Source of the DNA: an uncultured Chloroflexus sp.
GTDB taxonomy: Bacteria; Chloroflexota; Chloroflexia; Chloroflexales; Chloroflexaceae
Assembly (NCBI RefSeq): GCF_937951745.1
Contig: NZ_CALFBQ010000003.1
Span: forward strand, 1-64,000
Direction of reading: 5' to 3'
DNA: 64,000 bases
Both the position numbers and the translations under genes were made by a program. The first letter of the stretch is position 1; the number at the start of each line of letters is the position of its first letter. Under the pieces are notes generated by a model that saw nothing but the letters and a program-made list of their open reading frames with translations, did not search any database and was not told where the DNA came from. Shown in pieces: positions 17,706 through 26,117 of this stretch.

Positions 17706-18446
17706 ATGCCGGTGATTGATACGTTTAATGGGGCATTGACCTTAAACCAGCGGGTATTTACCGAGCTGCGTGATGCTCCTGACGGGGTACGGCGTGGCTT
17801 CTTACTCATCCTAATGGTGGGGTTGCTGGTGGGCGTCTTTCAGAGCGCGAGTGCTCTGATTAGCGTTGCTGATCCAGCGCGTGTTGTGGAAGCCTTTCGC
17901 TTCGGTTATCGTCAGTCACTCGAACAGCAGCAAGCGGCTGCAACAACGCCCGAACAACGTGAAGTGATTCGCTTGCTCTTAGAGAGTGAAGACGAGCTGG
18001 CGCAGATGGTTGGCGATATTTTAGATTTGCCGACGACGTTACCTCGCCCGATACCGCTGATCTTAGAGGCGCTCGGCCAAGCTGTCTCGACGCCGCTCAC
18101 CTACTTGAGTGGTATGTTGCTAGCGGTGACGTTAACCCATCTCGCCGCCCGCCAACTTGGCGGGCAAGGCGGCATTCGCGCTATGGTCGCCGTTGGCTCA
18201 CTCTCGGTTGCTCCCCATGCGCTCGATGCACTCACCTTTATCCCGGTGTTGAGCTTTCCGATCTCGATGATCGCATGGGGGTGGGGGTTGATCATCCTGA
18301 TTAGCGGCACCGCCGTGGTGCATCGGCTTGATAGCGGCAAGGCCACGCTGGCCGTATTGCTGTACCCCAGTCTACTCATCGTGTTGGGGATATTGCTGAG
18401 TTGTGTGCTTGGCCTCTTGGTTGTTGCGCTGGCGGCTAGCGTATAG
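17706..18446 (+). CDS. Yip1-like multi-pass membrane protein B
   Basis: A 246-aa protein with the same layout as its neighbour: N-terminal FNGALTLNQRVFTELRDAP, one span, a polar loop rich in Glu and Gln (~70-105), then spans with LAARQLGGQGGIRAMVAVGSLS matching the neighbour's LAARSLGGEGSL. This suggests an old tandem duplication. I place the start at ATG 17706, immediately after the previous stop; the longer open frame overlaps it. Confidence 0.6.
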   Translation: MPVIDTFNGALTLNQRVFTELRDAPDGVRRGFLLILMVGLLVGVFQSASALISVADPARVVEAFRFGYRQSLEQQQAAATTPEQREVIRLLLESEDELAQMVGDILDLPTTLPRPIPLILEALGQAVSTPLTYLSGMLLAVTLTHLAARQLGGQGGIRAMVAVGSLSVAPHALDALTFIPVLSFPISMIAWGWGLIILISGTAVVHRLDSGKATLAVLLYPSLLIVLGILLSCVLGLLVVALAASV

Positions 18447-18502
18447 TAGCGACGTTGCCATAACCCATCGCTAAGACCTTACTGGGTCTGTTCGCGGCTA
18501 TG

Positions 18503-19456
18503 CTAATCCATGCGCTTCACTGCCGGCCACTCGTCGCGCCAGATCGGTAACGCACCGCCACGGCTAATCAACGCCGCACCCAACCCCCAGCTCGCCACAG
18601 CGTAGCCTAACGCCAACGCGAGCACCGGCGCAACGATGCTTATCACAACCAGCGGTGCGAGCACAATGAGCGCGCCGAGTGCGGTAGCCAGCGGCGGCTT
18701 GAGTGCCCAGCCGGGTGGCCATGTAGCCGCGATCGCGCGGGTGACGCCGGTGAGACCGATCGCATACGGTACGTGGAGCAGGATGATCAATGGCAGAAGC
18801 AGGAACAGTCCGGCGAGGCTGAGGGTCAATATCCCCACCACAAGCGGTAATGCCAAGAGCGCCAGTAGCGTTGAGAGCAGGCCAACCACGGCGCTGCGCA
18901 ATGGCGCGGCGCGCAATGCTCGCCCAATCCCGGCGGTGCGGCGCGGCCAGATGAGCGCAATCGCCACGCAGAGCAGCGCCGAAATCAGTGCGCCGAGCAG
19001 GCCGGTAGTTCCCGGCGGCAACCAACGGCGGACAATTGTTTGGCCGCTCAGCGTGCCAATCAACGCAGTGGCTACGGTCGATCCGGCCAGCGGTTCGACC
19101 CCAATCACGATGCCATGCAATCCGGCGCGTGCTGCAACGTTCACCCCCCCCGCGATCGAAAGGACGTTTCCTTCCACAATGGTGCCGGGAGCTAACGTGA
19201 TCGTACCGGTATAGCTCACCACATCACCACGCACGATGCCTTGCACCGTGATCGAACCGGCCCAACTGGTTACATCGCCATCAACCTCGCCGAGGATCAC
19301 AATTGGTTGGTCGAAAGTGGCTACGTGGCCATGGTACCGCTCACCGGCAGCGATGACCAGCGCCGCTGGCTCTTGCGCAAACGCGCGCGCTGGCGTAGCG
19401 AGCACTGCCAACCAGAGCATAACTGCAAACAACCAGCTTCGTCGTATCACTGCCAA
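18503..19456 (-). CDS. Secreted/membrane polymer-forming (bactofilin-like) protein
   Basis: A 317-aa protein with an N-terminal signal peptide ending near ARAFA. Next comes a repeated beta-strand segment (residues ~40-105, with GEVDGDVTSWAGSITVQG and IVRGDVVSYTGTITLAPG) typical of bactofilin/polymer-forming repeats. The C-terminal half has about four membrane spans. It is the last gene of the ECF sigma operon and overlaps the preceding anti-sigma-like gene by 10 bp. An envelope-stress or surface role is inferred from context. Confidence 0.65.
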   Translation of the reverse strand: MAVIRRSWLFAVMLWLAVLATPARAFAQEPAALVIAAGERYHGHVATFDQPIVILGEVDGDVTSWAGSITVQGIVRGDVVSYTGTITLAPGTIVEGNVLSIAGGVNVAARAGLHGIVIGVEPLAGSTVATALIGTLSGQTIVRRWLPPGTTGLLGALISALLCVAIALIWPRRTAGIGRALRAAPLRSAVVGLLSTLLALLALPLVVGILTLSLAGLFLLLPLIILLHVPYAIGLTGVTRAIAATWPPGWALKPPLATALGALIVLAPLVVISIVAPVLALALGYAVASWGLGAALISRGGALPIWRDEWPAVKRMD

Positions 19457-19896
19457 ACCTCAGCCAACGGTGCATCAAGAATCAGGCGCCACCAGAGCCA
19501 GCCAGCGGCGAAGAGAACGAACAATCCGAGCAGCCACCACCCAGCGCCGGCCAGCCACAAGTGCCAGAGCGGCTTGGCAACGAGGGTTAGCCCCAACACA
19601 TATCGCCCGGCACCGGTGGCTGGATCGCCGAACAACGAGGCAGGGCCGTTGCTGTCAATGCTCAATCCCCAGAACCCCAGTACCAGCAGTACGAGCGGCG
19701 CAGCCAGCCAGAGTGGTCGCCAATGCCAGCCACGATGCGCGGGAGCGGCGGAGAGGTGCCGTACCACGCGCGCCGATAGATCGGCTGGCGGCGATGCCAT
19801 CGTTGGTTCACCCCACCGCGCCAGCAACGCGCGCGTCTCTGCTTCGACCTCAGCCAGCTCAGCATCGGTCAACTCGCCATCCCTTCTGTGTTCCAT
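19447..19896 (-). CDS. Probable membrane anti-sigma factor
   Basis: A 149-aa protein with a short charged cytoplasmic N-terminus (LTDAELAEVEAETRALLARW) and two or three hydrophobic spans. Sequence alone gives no clear family. The position directly after the ECF sigma gene, with a 28-bp overlap, and the one-domain-plus-membrane layout make an anti-sigma role the best inference. No HxxxCxxC zinc motif is present. Confidence 0.55.
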   Translation of the reverse strand: MEHRRDGELTDAELAEVEAETRALLARWGEPTMASPPADLSARVVRHLSAAPAHRGWHWRPLWLAAPLVLLVLGFWGLSIDSNGPASLFGDPATGAGRYVLGLTLVAKPLWHLWLAGAGWWLLGLFVLFAAGWLWWRLILDAPLAEVWQ

Positions 19897-20450
19897 ACCT
19901 CCTCCTCAGCGGCCAGCGCCTCTTGCAGCATTTTACGCGCCCGGTGCAGCCGGGTCTTGACGGTTGCTTCGGTTAAGCCCAAGATCGCGCCAATCTCGTC
20001 ATACGAGAGATCGTACCAGTAGCGGAGCACAGTCACGCTGCGATAACTCTCAGGCAGTCGTTGCAATGCTCGTTGCACCACTTCACGCTGCGCGCTCTGC
20101 AAGGCGCTTCGTTCTGGCCCCGGCTGCGTGCTTGGCAGCCAAAAGGCGACATCTTCCAACGTTAACCAGTTGAATCGTCGCCGGCGCAAGCGATCAATGC
20201 AGTAGTTCGATCCGATCGTAAGCAGCCACGTAACCAGCCGGCGCGACGGATCGTAGCTTGGCAGATGGCGGAATGCGCGTAAGAAGACTTCCTGTACCGC
20301 GTCTTCCGCCTCGAACGCATCGCCCAGCATGCGATAAGCCTGATTATATAAAATACCGGTATAGCGCTGGACAATCGTGGCGCATGCCGATTGATCACCG
20401 GTGCAAGCCCGCTTGACGAGGTCAAGCTCGTCAGATGATGGATCGCTCAC
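19869..20450 (-). CDS. ECF-type RNA polymerase sigma factor
   Basis: A 193-aa sigma-70 family ECF factor. Region 2 contains AYRMLGDAFEAEDAVQEVFLRAFR, and the region 4 helix-turn-helix reads SYDEIGAILGLTEATVKTRLHRARK. The start is GTG 20450 with AGGAG upstream. It leads an operon with a membrane anti-sigma candidate and a bactofilin-like secreted protein, so it probably answers an envelope signal. A GGTAAC...CGTAT pair upstream could be its own promoter, but this is weak. Confidence 0.9.
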   Translation of the reverse strand: MSDPSSDELDLVKRACTGDQSACATIVQRYTGILYNQAYRMLGDAFEAEDAVQEVFLRAFRHLPSYDPSRRLVTWLLTIGSNYCIDRLRRRRFNWLTLEDVAFWLPSTQPGPERSALQSAQREVVQRALQRLPESYRSVTVLRYWYDLSYDEIGAILGLTEATVKTRLHRARKMLQEALAAEEEVWNTEGMAS

Positions 20451-20590
20451 AGGCGCTCCTCACAGATACTATACGACTCACTACGATAAACGTTACCACT
20501 CTGTCAACTTGCAAGAGCGGGCAGGTTCGTGTACCATCATCGTGATTCGGCGGTCGTTCGTATGCCGTCGTTAATCCACTGGAGGATGCT

Positions 20591-20845
20591 GTGGCCGCTA
20601 ACATCAATCGTGAGCAAATTCGTGCCGCGCTGGCCGAGACCGACCCGGCTGTGAGCTTTTATCTCGACCTGAACTCCGGTGAGGTGTTGCGGGTGCCCGA
20701 CACCGATCCAAGCGCCGAGGCGGAAGCGCTGCGCAATCAGGTAATGGAAGGGTATGGCGATCGGTATCGGTATATTCCCGGCGGCAAGGCTAGCCCTACC
20801 GATGCCGATGTGCAGGAATGGCTTGAAGCTGAGGGGCTGGCCTAA
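20591..20845 (+). CDS. Small UPF0158-like protein
   Basis: An 84-aa acidic soluble protein. FYLDLNSGEVLRVP followed by RYRYIP resembles UPF0158 proteins, whose function is unknown. It starts with GTG at 20591, and GGAGG sits at 20581-20585. It is divergent from the sigma operon and converges on the ABC permease gene. Confidence 0.6.
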   Translation: MAANINREQIRAALAETDPAVSFYLDLNSGEVLRVPDTDPSAEAEALRNQVMEGYGDRYRYIPGGKASPTDADVQEWLEAEGLA

Positions 20846-20914
20846 ATTGGGCATGTTCGGCAAGGTGAGATGAGCATTCATCTCTGCCTTGCCCATGCTA
20901 TTGCGGCTGCGCGG

Positions 20915-22192
20915 TTATTGTTTTTCATACGGTTTGCCTACCGCCGCCGGCCCCACAGCGCGGCCAATCAATCCGGCCAGCACAATCATTGTCACCACAT
21001 AGGGGGTAATCTGCAAAAATTGCACTGGCACCGGGCCGCCAAAGACCTGTACCTGTAAGATTTGGAAACGCGTACCTAATGCCTCGGCAAAGCCAAACAG
21101 CATTGCGCCGCCAAAGGCGCCAAACGGCATCCACTTGCCAAAGATCATCGCCGCCAGCGCGATAAAGCCCTTGCCAGCCGTCATTCCGTCGTCAAACTGG
21201 CCCACCGTTTCCAACGAAAACCATGCACCACCTAGCCCGGCAATGCACCCGCTGATAAAGATATTGAAATAGCGCATCCGGTTGACCGCAATGCCAACCG
21301 TGTCAGCGGCTTTAGGATTCTCGCCCACGGCTCGCGTGCGCAAGCCCCAACGGGTCATGAAGAGCACGATGTGGGTCAGGATCACAAGGAGCAGCATAGC
21401 GAAAAAGATCGGCTTGCCGCTGAAAATCAACGTTCCCAACACCGGAATTGATTCGAGTGAGCGGGCAAGGTCGGGAAAACCGGCGTTGGCGAGCAGGCCG
21501 GAAAGCGACGGGAGCGTGATCCGTCCGCCACCTTCAACTACGATATACTGCCGTCTGAGGTAGCCGGTCACACCTATCGCTAAGATATTGACCACCGTAC
21601 CGCTAATAATTTGGTCGGTGCGGAATGAAATTGAGAGTACGCCATGCAAGAGGGCTATGACGCCGCCGATAACAACTGCTCCAATGACGCCAACCCAGAT
21701 ATTGCCGGTGAAAATGAAGATGGCGAAGCCAAAGGCTGCCCCCATCAGCATCATGCCCTCGATGGCGATATTGATCACGCCCGATCGTTCGGCCCAGATT
21801 CCGGCCAATGCCCCAAGCGCCAGCGGTGTGCCGAGGCGTAATGATTCGCTGAGCATCACGGTCGCATTGGTTTGTTTCCCGGCTGCGGCCCAGATCAGAA
21901 TGGCCGGGAACAAGAGCACCGCGCTTGTCCATAGCAGACCGTTGGCCCAGCGTTGGGCGCGATTGCTAAGGCCTAACACACCGGCAATCAGTGCGATCAA
22001 ACCGATAAAGGCTAAGCTCCACGCAGTGGGGAAGGCAATCACCGGTTGCGGCACCGCCAATGCAATGCGGGTCACCACGGTATCGCCCGCCAGTGCCAGC
22101 GGTACGTAGTTGAACAACATCAAAAAGCCCAAGAGGGTAAAGAAACCAGCAATTACTTGCCGGCGGGAGATGCCACGACGGCGTTCACTCAT
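20915..22192 (-). CDS. ABC transporter permease, nucleoside/simple-sugar family
   Basis: A 425-aa membrane protein of the BPD_transp_2 family (YufQ/NupQ-like), with about ten spans. The core IWAERSGVINIAIEGMMLMGAAFGF is diagnostic. It would take up nucleosides or sugars with an ATPase, a second permease and a BMP-type lipoprotein, none of which lie nearby. I use the ATG at 22192 (AAAGGACG ahead); upstream codons in frame fall in the divergent promoter region. Confidence 0.82.
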   Translation of the reverse strand: MSERRRGISRRQVIAGFFTLLGFLMLFNYVPLALAGDTVVTRIALAVPQPVIAFPTAWSLAFIGLIALIAGVLGLSNRAQRWANGLLWTSAVLLFPAILIWAAAGKQTNATVMLSESLRLGTPLALGALAGIWAERSGVINIAIEGMMLMGAAFGFAIFIFTGNIWVGVIGAVVIGGVIALLHGVLSISFRTDQIISGTVVNILAIGVTGYLRRQYIVVEGGGRITLPSLSGLLANAGFPDLARSLESIPVLGTLIFSGKPIFFAMLLLVILTHIVLFMTRWGLRTRAVGENPKAADTVGIAVNRMRYFNIFISGCIAGLGGAWFSLETVGQFDDGMTAGKGFIALAAMIFGKWMPFGAFGGAMLFGFAEALGTRFQILQVQVFGGPVPVQFLQITPYVVTMIVLAGLIGRAVGPAAVGKPYEKQ

Positions 22193-22283
22193 TGACAACG
22201 TCCTTTCCTGCTTGCACTTGCAACCGATATGATACCATAAGCAATCATCTTCTGGAATAGCGCCTAATGCTCGAACATAGCCT

Positions 22284-22865
22284 ATGACTGAGTCTGAACA
22301 CGTCGCACCTCTAACCAATGCCGGTTCACCAGACCAGCCGGCGCTCTTTCCCGATCCGGCGCCACCCTCGTTGGCGCAACTGATCGAAGCGGTGCTCTTC
22401 GTTGCCGGCGAACCGGTGACGATCGAGCAATTAGCGCGTGTGTTAGAGGCGCCGCTCGCGCAAATGACCGCAGCTATTGATGAATTGAGCCAAAGCTATG
22501 CGCAGCGCGGGATTCGCCTTCAGCGCCACGGCGATCAGGTGCTGTTGGTCAGCGCGCCGGAAGCGGCGCCGGCCATTCGCCGCTTGCTCGGTGTGCAACA
22601 CGGCCAGCGTTTGTCACATGCCGCGCTCGAGACGCTCGCGATTATTGCCTATCGCCAACCTATCACGCGCGCCCAGATCGATGCCATTCGCGGCGTTGAT
22701 AGCAGTGCGGCGCTACGGGCGTTGCTGGCGCGCGATCTGATCTGTGAGGCTGGCCGCCTCGAAACGCTGGGCCGGCCTATCCTCTACGCCACGACGCCGG
22801 CGTTTCTCCAACAATTTGGTTTAACGAGCCTTGCCGATCTGCCGCCGGTTGATCTCCCGGAATAA
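22284..22865 (+). CDS. scpB: Segregation and condensation protein B
   Basis: Partner of ScpA and SMC in chromosome condensation. The 193-aa product has two winged-helix domains, including LAQLIEAVLFVAGEPVTIEQLA and SHAALETLAIIAYRQPITRAQI. The scpA gene is not adjacent. The gene ends just before the putative replication origin and dnaA, a fitting neighbourhood for a segregation protein. Confidence 0.9.
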   Translation: MTESEHVAPLTNAGSPDQPALFPDPAPPSLAQLIEAVLFVAGEPVTIEQLARVLEAPLAQMTAAIDELSQSYAQRGIRLQRHGDQVLLVSAPEAAPAIRRLLGVQHGQRLSHAALETLAIIAYRQPITRAQIDAIRGVDSSAALRALLARDLICEAGRLETLGRPILYATTPAFLQQFGLTSLADLPPVDLPE

Positions 22866-23341
22866 TGGCGCAGTGGCTGTTATCGCTGCGCCATGACTCT
22901 ATCCACGGTCTTCTCCCCGCCTGTCCACTTGTTATCCACATGAAAAGTAGGGTGATCGCGCTTGTTGCTCGATTAGTGACAAGCGCACCAAGATGCGCTA
23001 AAATGGAAACTGTGCGGCAAATTGGTTGCCGGTTTATCCACAATTATCCACAATTTAATCTCAACATAACGCAGTCTCTATCTCGCTACGATCACAAGAA
23101 ACAAGCCTCTACCACATCTCATTACTATAAGGAACATTTATAGATCTCCCGCATTATGTTGCTTGAAATATGGGGGCAGATCGAGTATGATCACACCACG
23201 TCAACTGAAGACTTGCTGCCCGCTCTCACCACGAGCGCACTGAGCCTGAGATGTTAACTGCTGCATTGCCGATCCCGCGTTTCGGCGCGGGTGATTCATT
23301 ATGTGCGTGATGGTCAAGCGCGGCTCGCAAGGAGGCGCAGT
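22866..23341. other. Putative chromosomal origin (oriC) with DnaA boxes
   Basis: This noncoding 476-bp region sits directly upstream of dnaA. It contains three perfect TTATCCACA DnaA boxes, all in the same direction: 22932-22940, 23034-23042 and 23044-23052, the last two only 10 bp apart start to start. An AT-rich tract follows at about 23053-23150 and could serve as an unwinding element. The dnaA promoter is at its right end. Further degenerate boxes may exist. Function as origin is inferred. Confidence 0.65.
23163..23191 (+). promoter_or_regulatory. dnaA promoter
   Basis: TTGAAA (23163-23168), 17 bp, TATGAT (23186-23191). It leaves a leader of about 145 nt before the GTG start. The DnaA boxes lie upstream, which would permit autoregulation. 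Confidence 0.6.
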
Positions 23342-24781
23342 GTGAACCTAACTCAAATCTGGAAAGCAACATTGAACGCCCTGCAATCGCAAGTTTCGCG
23401 CCATGATTACGATGCGCTCCTGCGATCGGCAACCCTGTTGTCGCTTAACAGCGGCGTAGCGCGGATTGGGGTCTCGTCACTGGCTCAGAAAGAAGGGCTG
23501 GAAAACCGGTTGTTAATGCCGCTCCGCAACGTGCTGACGCGGGTCGTTGGCTACTCGGTGCAAGTGCAGGTGCTGATTTCTAACCCATCGTTGCGCCCTG
23601 AATTGCTTCCTGCCTCGTTTAACGGGTCGCGGTTTGCTGCTGAACCTGAACCGATGATCGTCGAATCTTCCGCGCCGGCCTTTATGCCCGGCAATGGCGC
23701 CAGCGAGCGCGCTGTCCAACTCGATTTGGCCAGCGCAATGCGTTCAGGGATGCTTAATCCCAAATATACGTTCTCTAGCTTTATTGTCGGTTCGAGCAAC
23801 CGCTTGGCCCACGCCGCTTGTCTCGCTGTGGCCGATAACCCCGGCCAAGCTTATAACCCGCTTTTCCTGTATGGCGGCGTTGGCTTGGGTAAGACCCACT
23901 TGCTCCACGCGATCGGCAATCGCGTGCTCGATCGCGATCCCGAAATTAATGTGCTGTACGTTTCGTCTGAGAAATTTACCAACGACTTGATCAATGCCAT
24001 TCGCCGCCAGCAGACCGAAGAGTTCCGTATGCGCTACCGGAATATCGACGTGCTGCTGATCGACGACATTCAATTTATTGCCGGCAAAGACGCCACCCAA
24101 GAAGAGTTTTTCCATACCTTTAATACGCTCCATTCAGCAGCGAAGCATATTGTGATTAGCTCTGATCGCCCACCTAAAGCGATTCTGACCCTCGAAGAGC
24201 GGCTGCGTTCGCGCTTTGAGTGGGGTTTGATCGTTGATGTCCAGCCGCCCGATCTTGAAACACGCACCGCGATTCTGCGCGCTAAGGCCGAGCAGATGAG
24301 CGTGCATGTGCCTGATGAAGTGATCGATTTTTTAGCCCATAAGATTCAGAGCAATATCCGCGAACTTGAAGGCAGCCTGAACCGGGTTGCGGCCTACGCC
24401 GAACTCAACCGGTTGCCGATTACCATCGATACGGCAACGGCTGCGCTGGCCGATCTGTTGGGCAATCAGCGCCGCCGCCGCGTCAGCGCCGAGGCGATTT
24501 TGCAGGTGGTGAGCGAACATTACGGGATCGAAGTTGAGCAACTGCGCGCTCGCAACCGCTCGCGCCACGTGGTGGTGCCGCGTCAAGTCGCGATGTATTT
24601 GCTGCGCGAAGAGACCGAGAGTTCGTTGGTTGATATCGGTAATCTGCTCGGTGGGCGTGACCATACCACAGTTATGTATGGTTGCGAGAAGATTGCTGAG
24701 GAAATTAATACCGATAGTCATTTGCGTAATGAAGTCATGACGATCCGGGAACGGATCCAGATGATGCGCGGCGTGTCATAA
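23342..24781 (+). CDS. dnaA: Chromosomal replication initiator protein DnaA
   Basis: Binds DnaA boxes and opens the origin. The 479-aa product has an N-terminal domain I (1-80), a linker, an AAA+ domain with Walker A GGVGLGKT (178-185) and Walker [10 protein letters not shown], and a C-terminal domain IV with the signature [13 protein letters not shown] prefer GTG 23342, since CAAGGAGGCGCA sits right before it; upstream codons in frame do not match the family. The DnaA boxes lie in the leader region upstream. Confidence 0.95.
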   Translation: MNLTQIWKATLNALQSQVSRHDYDALLRSATLLSLNSGVARIGVSSLAQKEGLENRLLMPLRNVLTRVVGYSVQVQVLISNPSLRPELLPASFNGSRFAAEPEPMIVESSAPAFMPGNGASERAVQLDLASAMRSGMLNPKYTFSSFIVGSSNRLAHAACLAVADNPGQAYNPLFLYGGVGLGKTHLLHAIGNRVLDRDPEINVLYVSSEKFTNDLINAIRRQQTEEFRMRYRNIDVLLIDDIQFIAGKDATQEEFFHTFNTLHSAAKHIVISSDRPPKAILTLEERLRSRFEWGLIVDVQPPDLETRTAILRAKAEQMSVHVPDEVIDFLAHKIQSNIRELEGSLNRVAAYAELNRLPITIDTATAALADLLGNQRRRRVSAEAILQVVSEHYGIEVEQLRARNRSRHVVVPRQVAMYLLREETESSLVDIGNLLGGRDHTTVMYGCEKIAEEINTDSHLRNEVMTIRERIQMMRGVS

Positions 24782-24828
24782 GGATATAACAACGCTATGC
24801 TCCTACGACACGCCGCCCTTTTGGCTCA

Positions 24829-26097
24829 ATGCTGTTGATGAACCGGTTCGATCGCCTCTTGTGGCTGCTTACCCTGATCGGTTTGGCGATCCGGGTAGCA
24901 GCCGTTTTGGTGCTCAATGACTATCGCGCGCCAATCACCGCCGAATACGGGATTGTGGCCCACAATCTGGTTGCCGGCAAGGGGTTTTCCGGCGGCGGCT
25001 GGCTTGGCCCCGAACAGCCGACGGCGCTCAATACACCGCTCTACCCGTTATTTCTGGCGTTTTGGTTATGGATCGGCATACCCCTGCCGTTTCTTGCCGT
25101 TGAGTTGGCGCAGGCAGTCCTCTCAGCCCTTATCATTTACTTGATCGGCAAGATTGCTGCCCGGGTGTTCGCGCCAGCGGTTGGGGCTATCTCGGCGGTG
25201 GCGACAACGTTCTATCCGCCCTTGATCTATTTCTGTAAGCAGATTTCGCCGGCTATCTTGACAGCGTTTTTTACTGCGCTCGTTTTTTATGCTATCGTAC
25301 TGTTTTTTGCCCATCCGGGCCGAAAACGCGCGACGTTGCTCGGCGCGGTGTGGGGCGTTGGTCTGCTAGCTGAGCCGATCTTGCTGGTGGCTGCGCCGGG
25401 GGCGACCTTGCTCTATTGGTTCCGGCAAACACCGTCAGCCCGGCAACGGAGTACGTTGCTGCTTGCCGGTGCTGCGTTGGTCGCAGTGGTCATTGTCGCG
25501 CCGTGGACGGTGCGCAACTATCTGGTGTTTCACCGCTTGGTGCCGCTCAAAACCTCGTTTGGGCTCAATTTCTGGATGGGCAATAATCCCAATGCTACCG
25601 GCTTTCTCTACACTATGGCTGGCGAACCGATGCCGAATACGCTCGCGCCTGAGCGAGCAGCCTATCTCGCTTCCCTTAACGAAGCCGAGCGCTATGCCGT
25701 GTTGCAGCAGGAAGCGTGGCAGTGGATCGCTGCCCATCCCGATCGCTTCCTTGAGCTGACCATCAAGCGGATCGGCTATCTGTGGCTGATTTCGCCAACC
25801 TTCCAGATCACCAGCGAAAACATTGCTGAGCCGGGCTACTTTTACCTCATACGCTACGCGATCCAGATCCCCCTGTTGCTGTTAGCTGTGATTGGCGCAG
25901 TGATCGCGTATCGGTGCTACCGGGCAGCGTTGCTGCTCTGCCTCTGGTGGCTGGTTGCGTTTACCGTACCCTACGCGATCTCGGTGGCCGGCAATACTCG
26001 TTATCGGCTGCCGGTCGAGCCGATCTTGCTGATGTTGGCGGCGGTTGTGGGTTCGGTGGTGCTAACATGGTGGCAGGGTCGTCGCGTTCATAGATAA
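24829..26097 (+). CDS. GT39/ArnT-like membrane glycosyltransferase
   Basis: A 422-aa integral membrane protein with about ten spans. The first extracytoplasmic loop (APITAEYGIVAHNLVAGKGF, then NTPLYPLFLA) resembles the PMT/GT39 family, which transfers sugars from polyprenyl-phosphate donors. The usual DE motif is replaced by an AE pair in this reading, so activity is uncertain. A 13-codon open frame at 24797-24838 with AAGGATA upstream overlaps the start, and its stop forms TGATG with a second in-frame ATG at 24838; that ATG may be the real, coupled start. Confidence 0.7.
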   Translation: MLLMNRFDRLLWLLTLIGLAIRVAAVLVLNDYRAPITAEYGIVAHNLVAGKGFSGGGWLGPEQPTALNTPLYPLFLAFWLWIGIPLPFLAVELAQAVLSALIIYLIGKIAARVFAPAVGAISAVATTFYPPLIYFCKQISPAILTAFFTALVFYAIVLFFAHPGRKRATLLGAVWGVGLLAEPILLVAAPGATLLYWFRQTPSARQRSTLLLAGAALVAVVIVAPWTVRNYLVFHRLVPLKTSFGLNFWMGNNPNATGFLYTMAGEPMPNTLAPERAAYLASLNEAERYAVLQQEAWQWIAAHPDRFLELTIKRIGYLWLISPTFQITSENIAEPGYFYLIRYAIQIPLLLLAVIGAVIAYRCYRAALLLCLWWLVAFTVPYAISVAGNTRYRLPVEPILLMLAAVVGSVVLTWWQGRRVHR

Positions 26098-26117
26098 CTT
26101 CACCTCGCCGGGTGGCT

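Noticed and set aside
19241-19976. Two ~240-codon plus-strand open frames
   Set aside because: They lie antisense across the anti-sigma and bactofilin-like genes and show no protein-like patterns.
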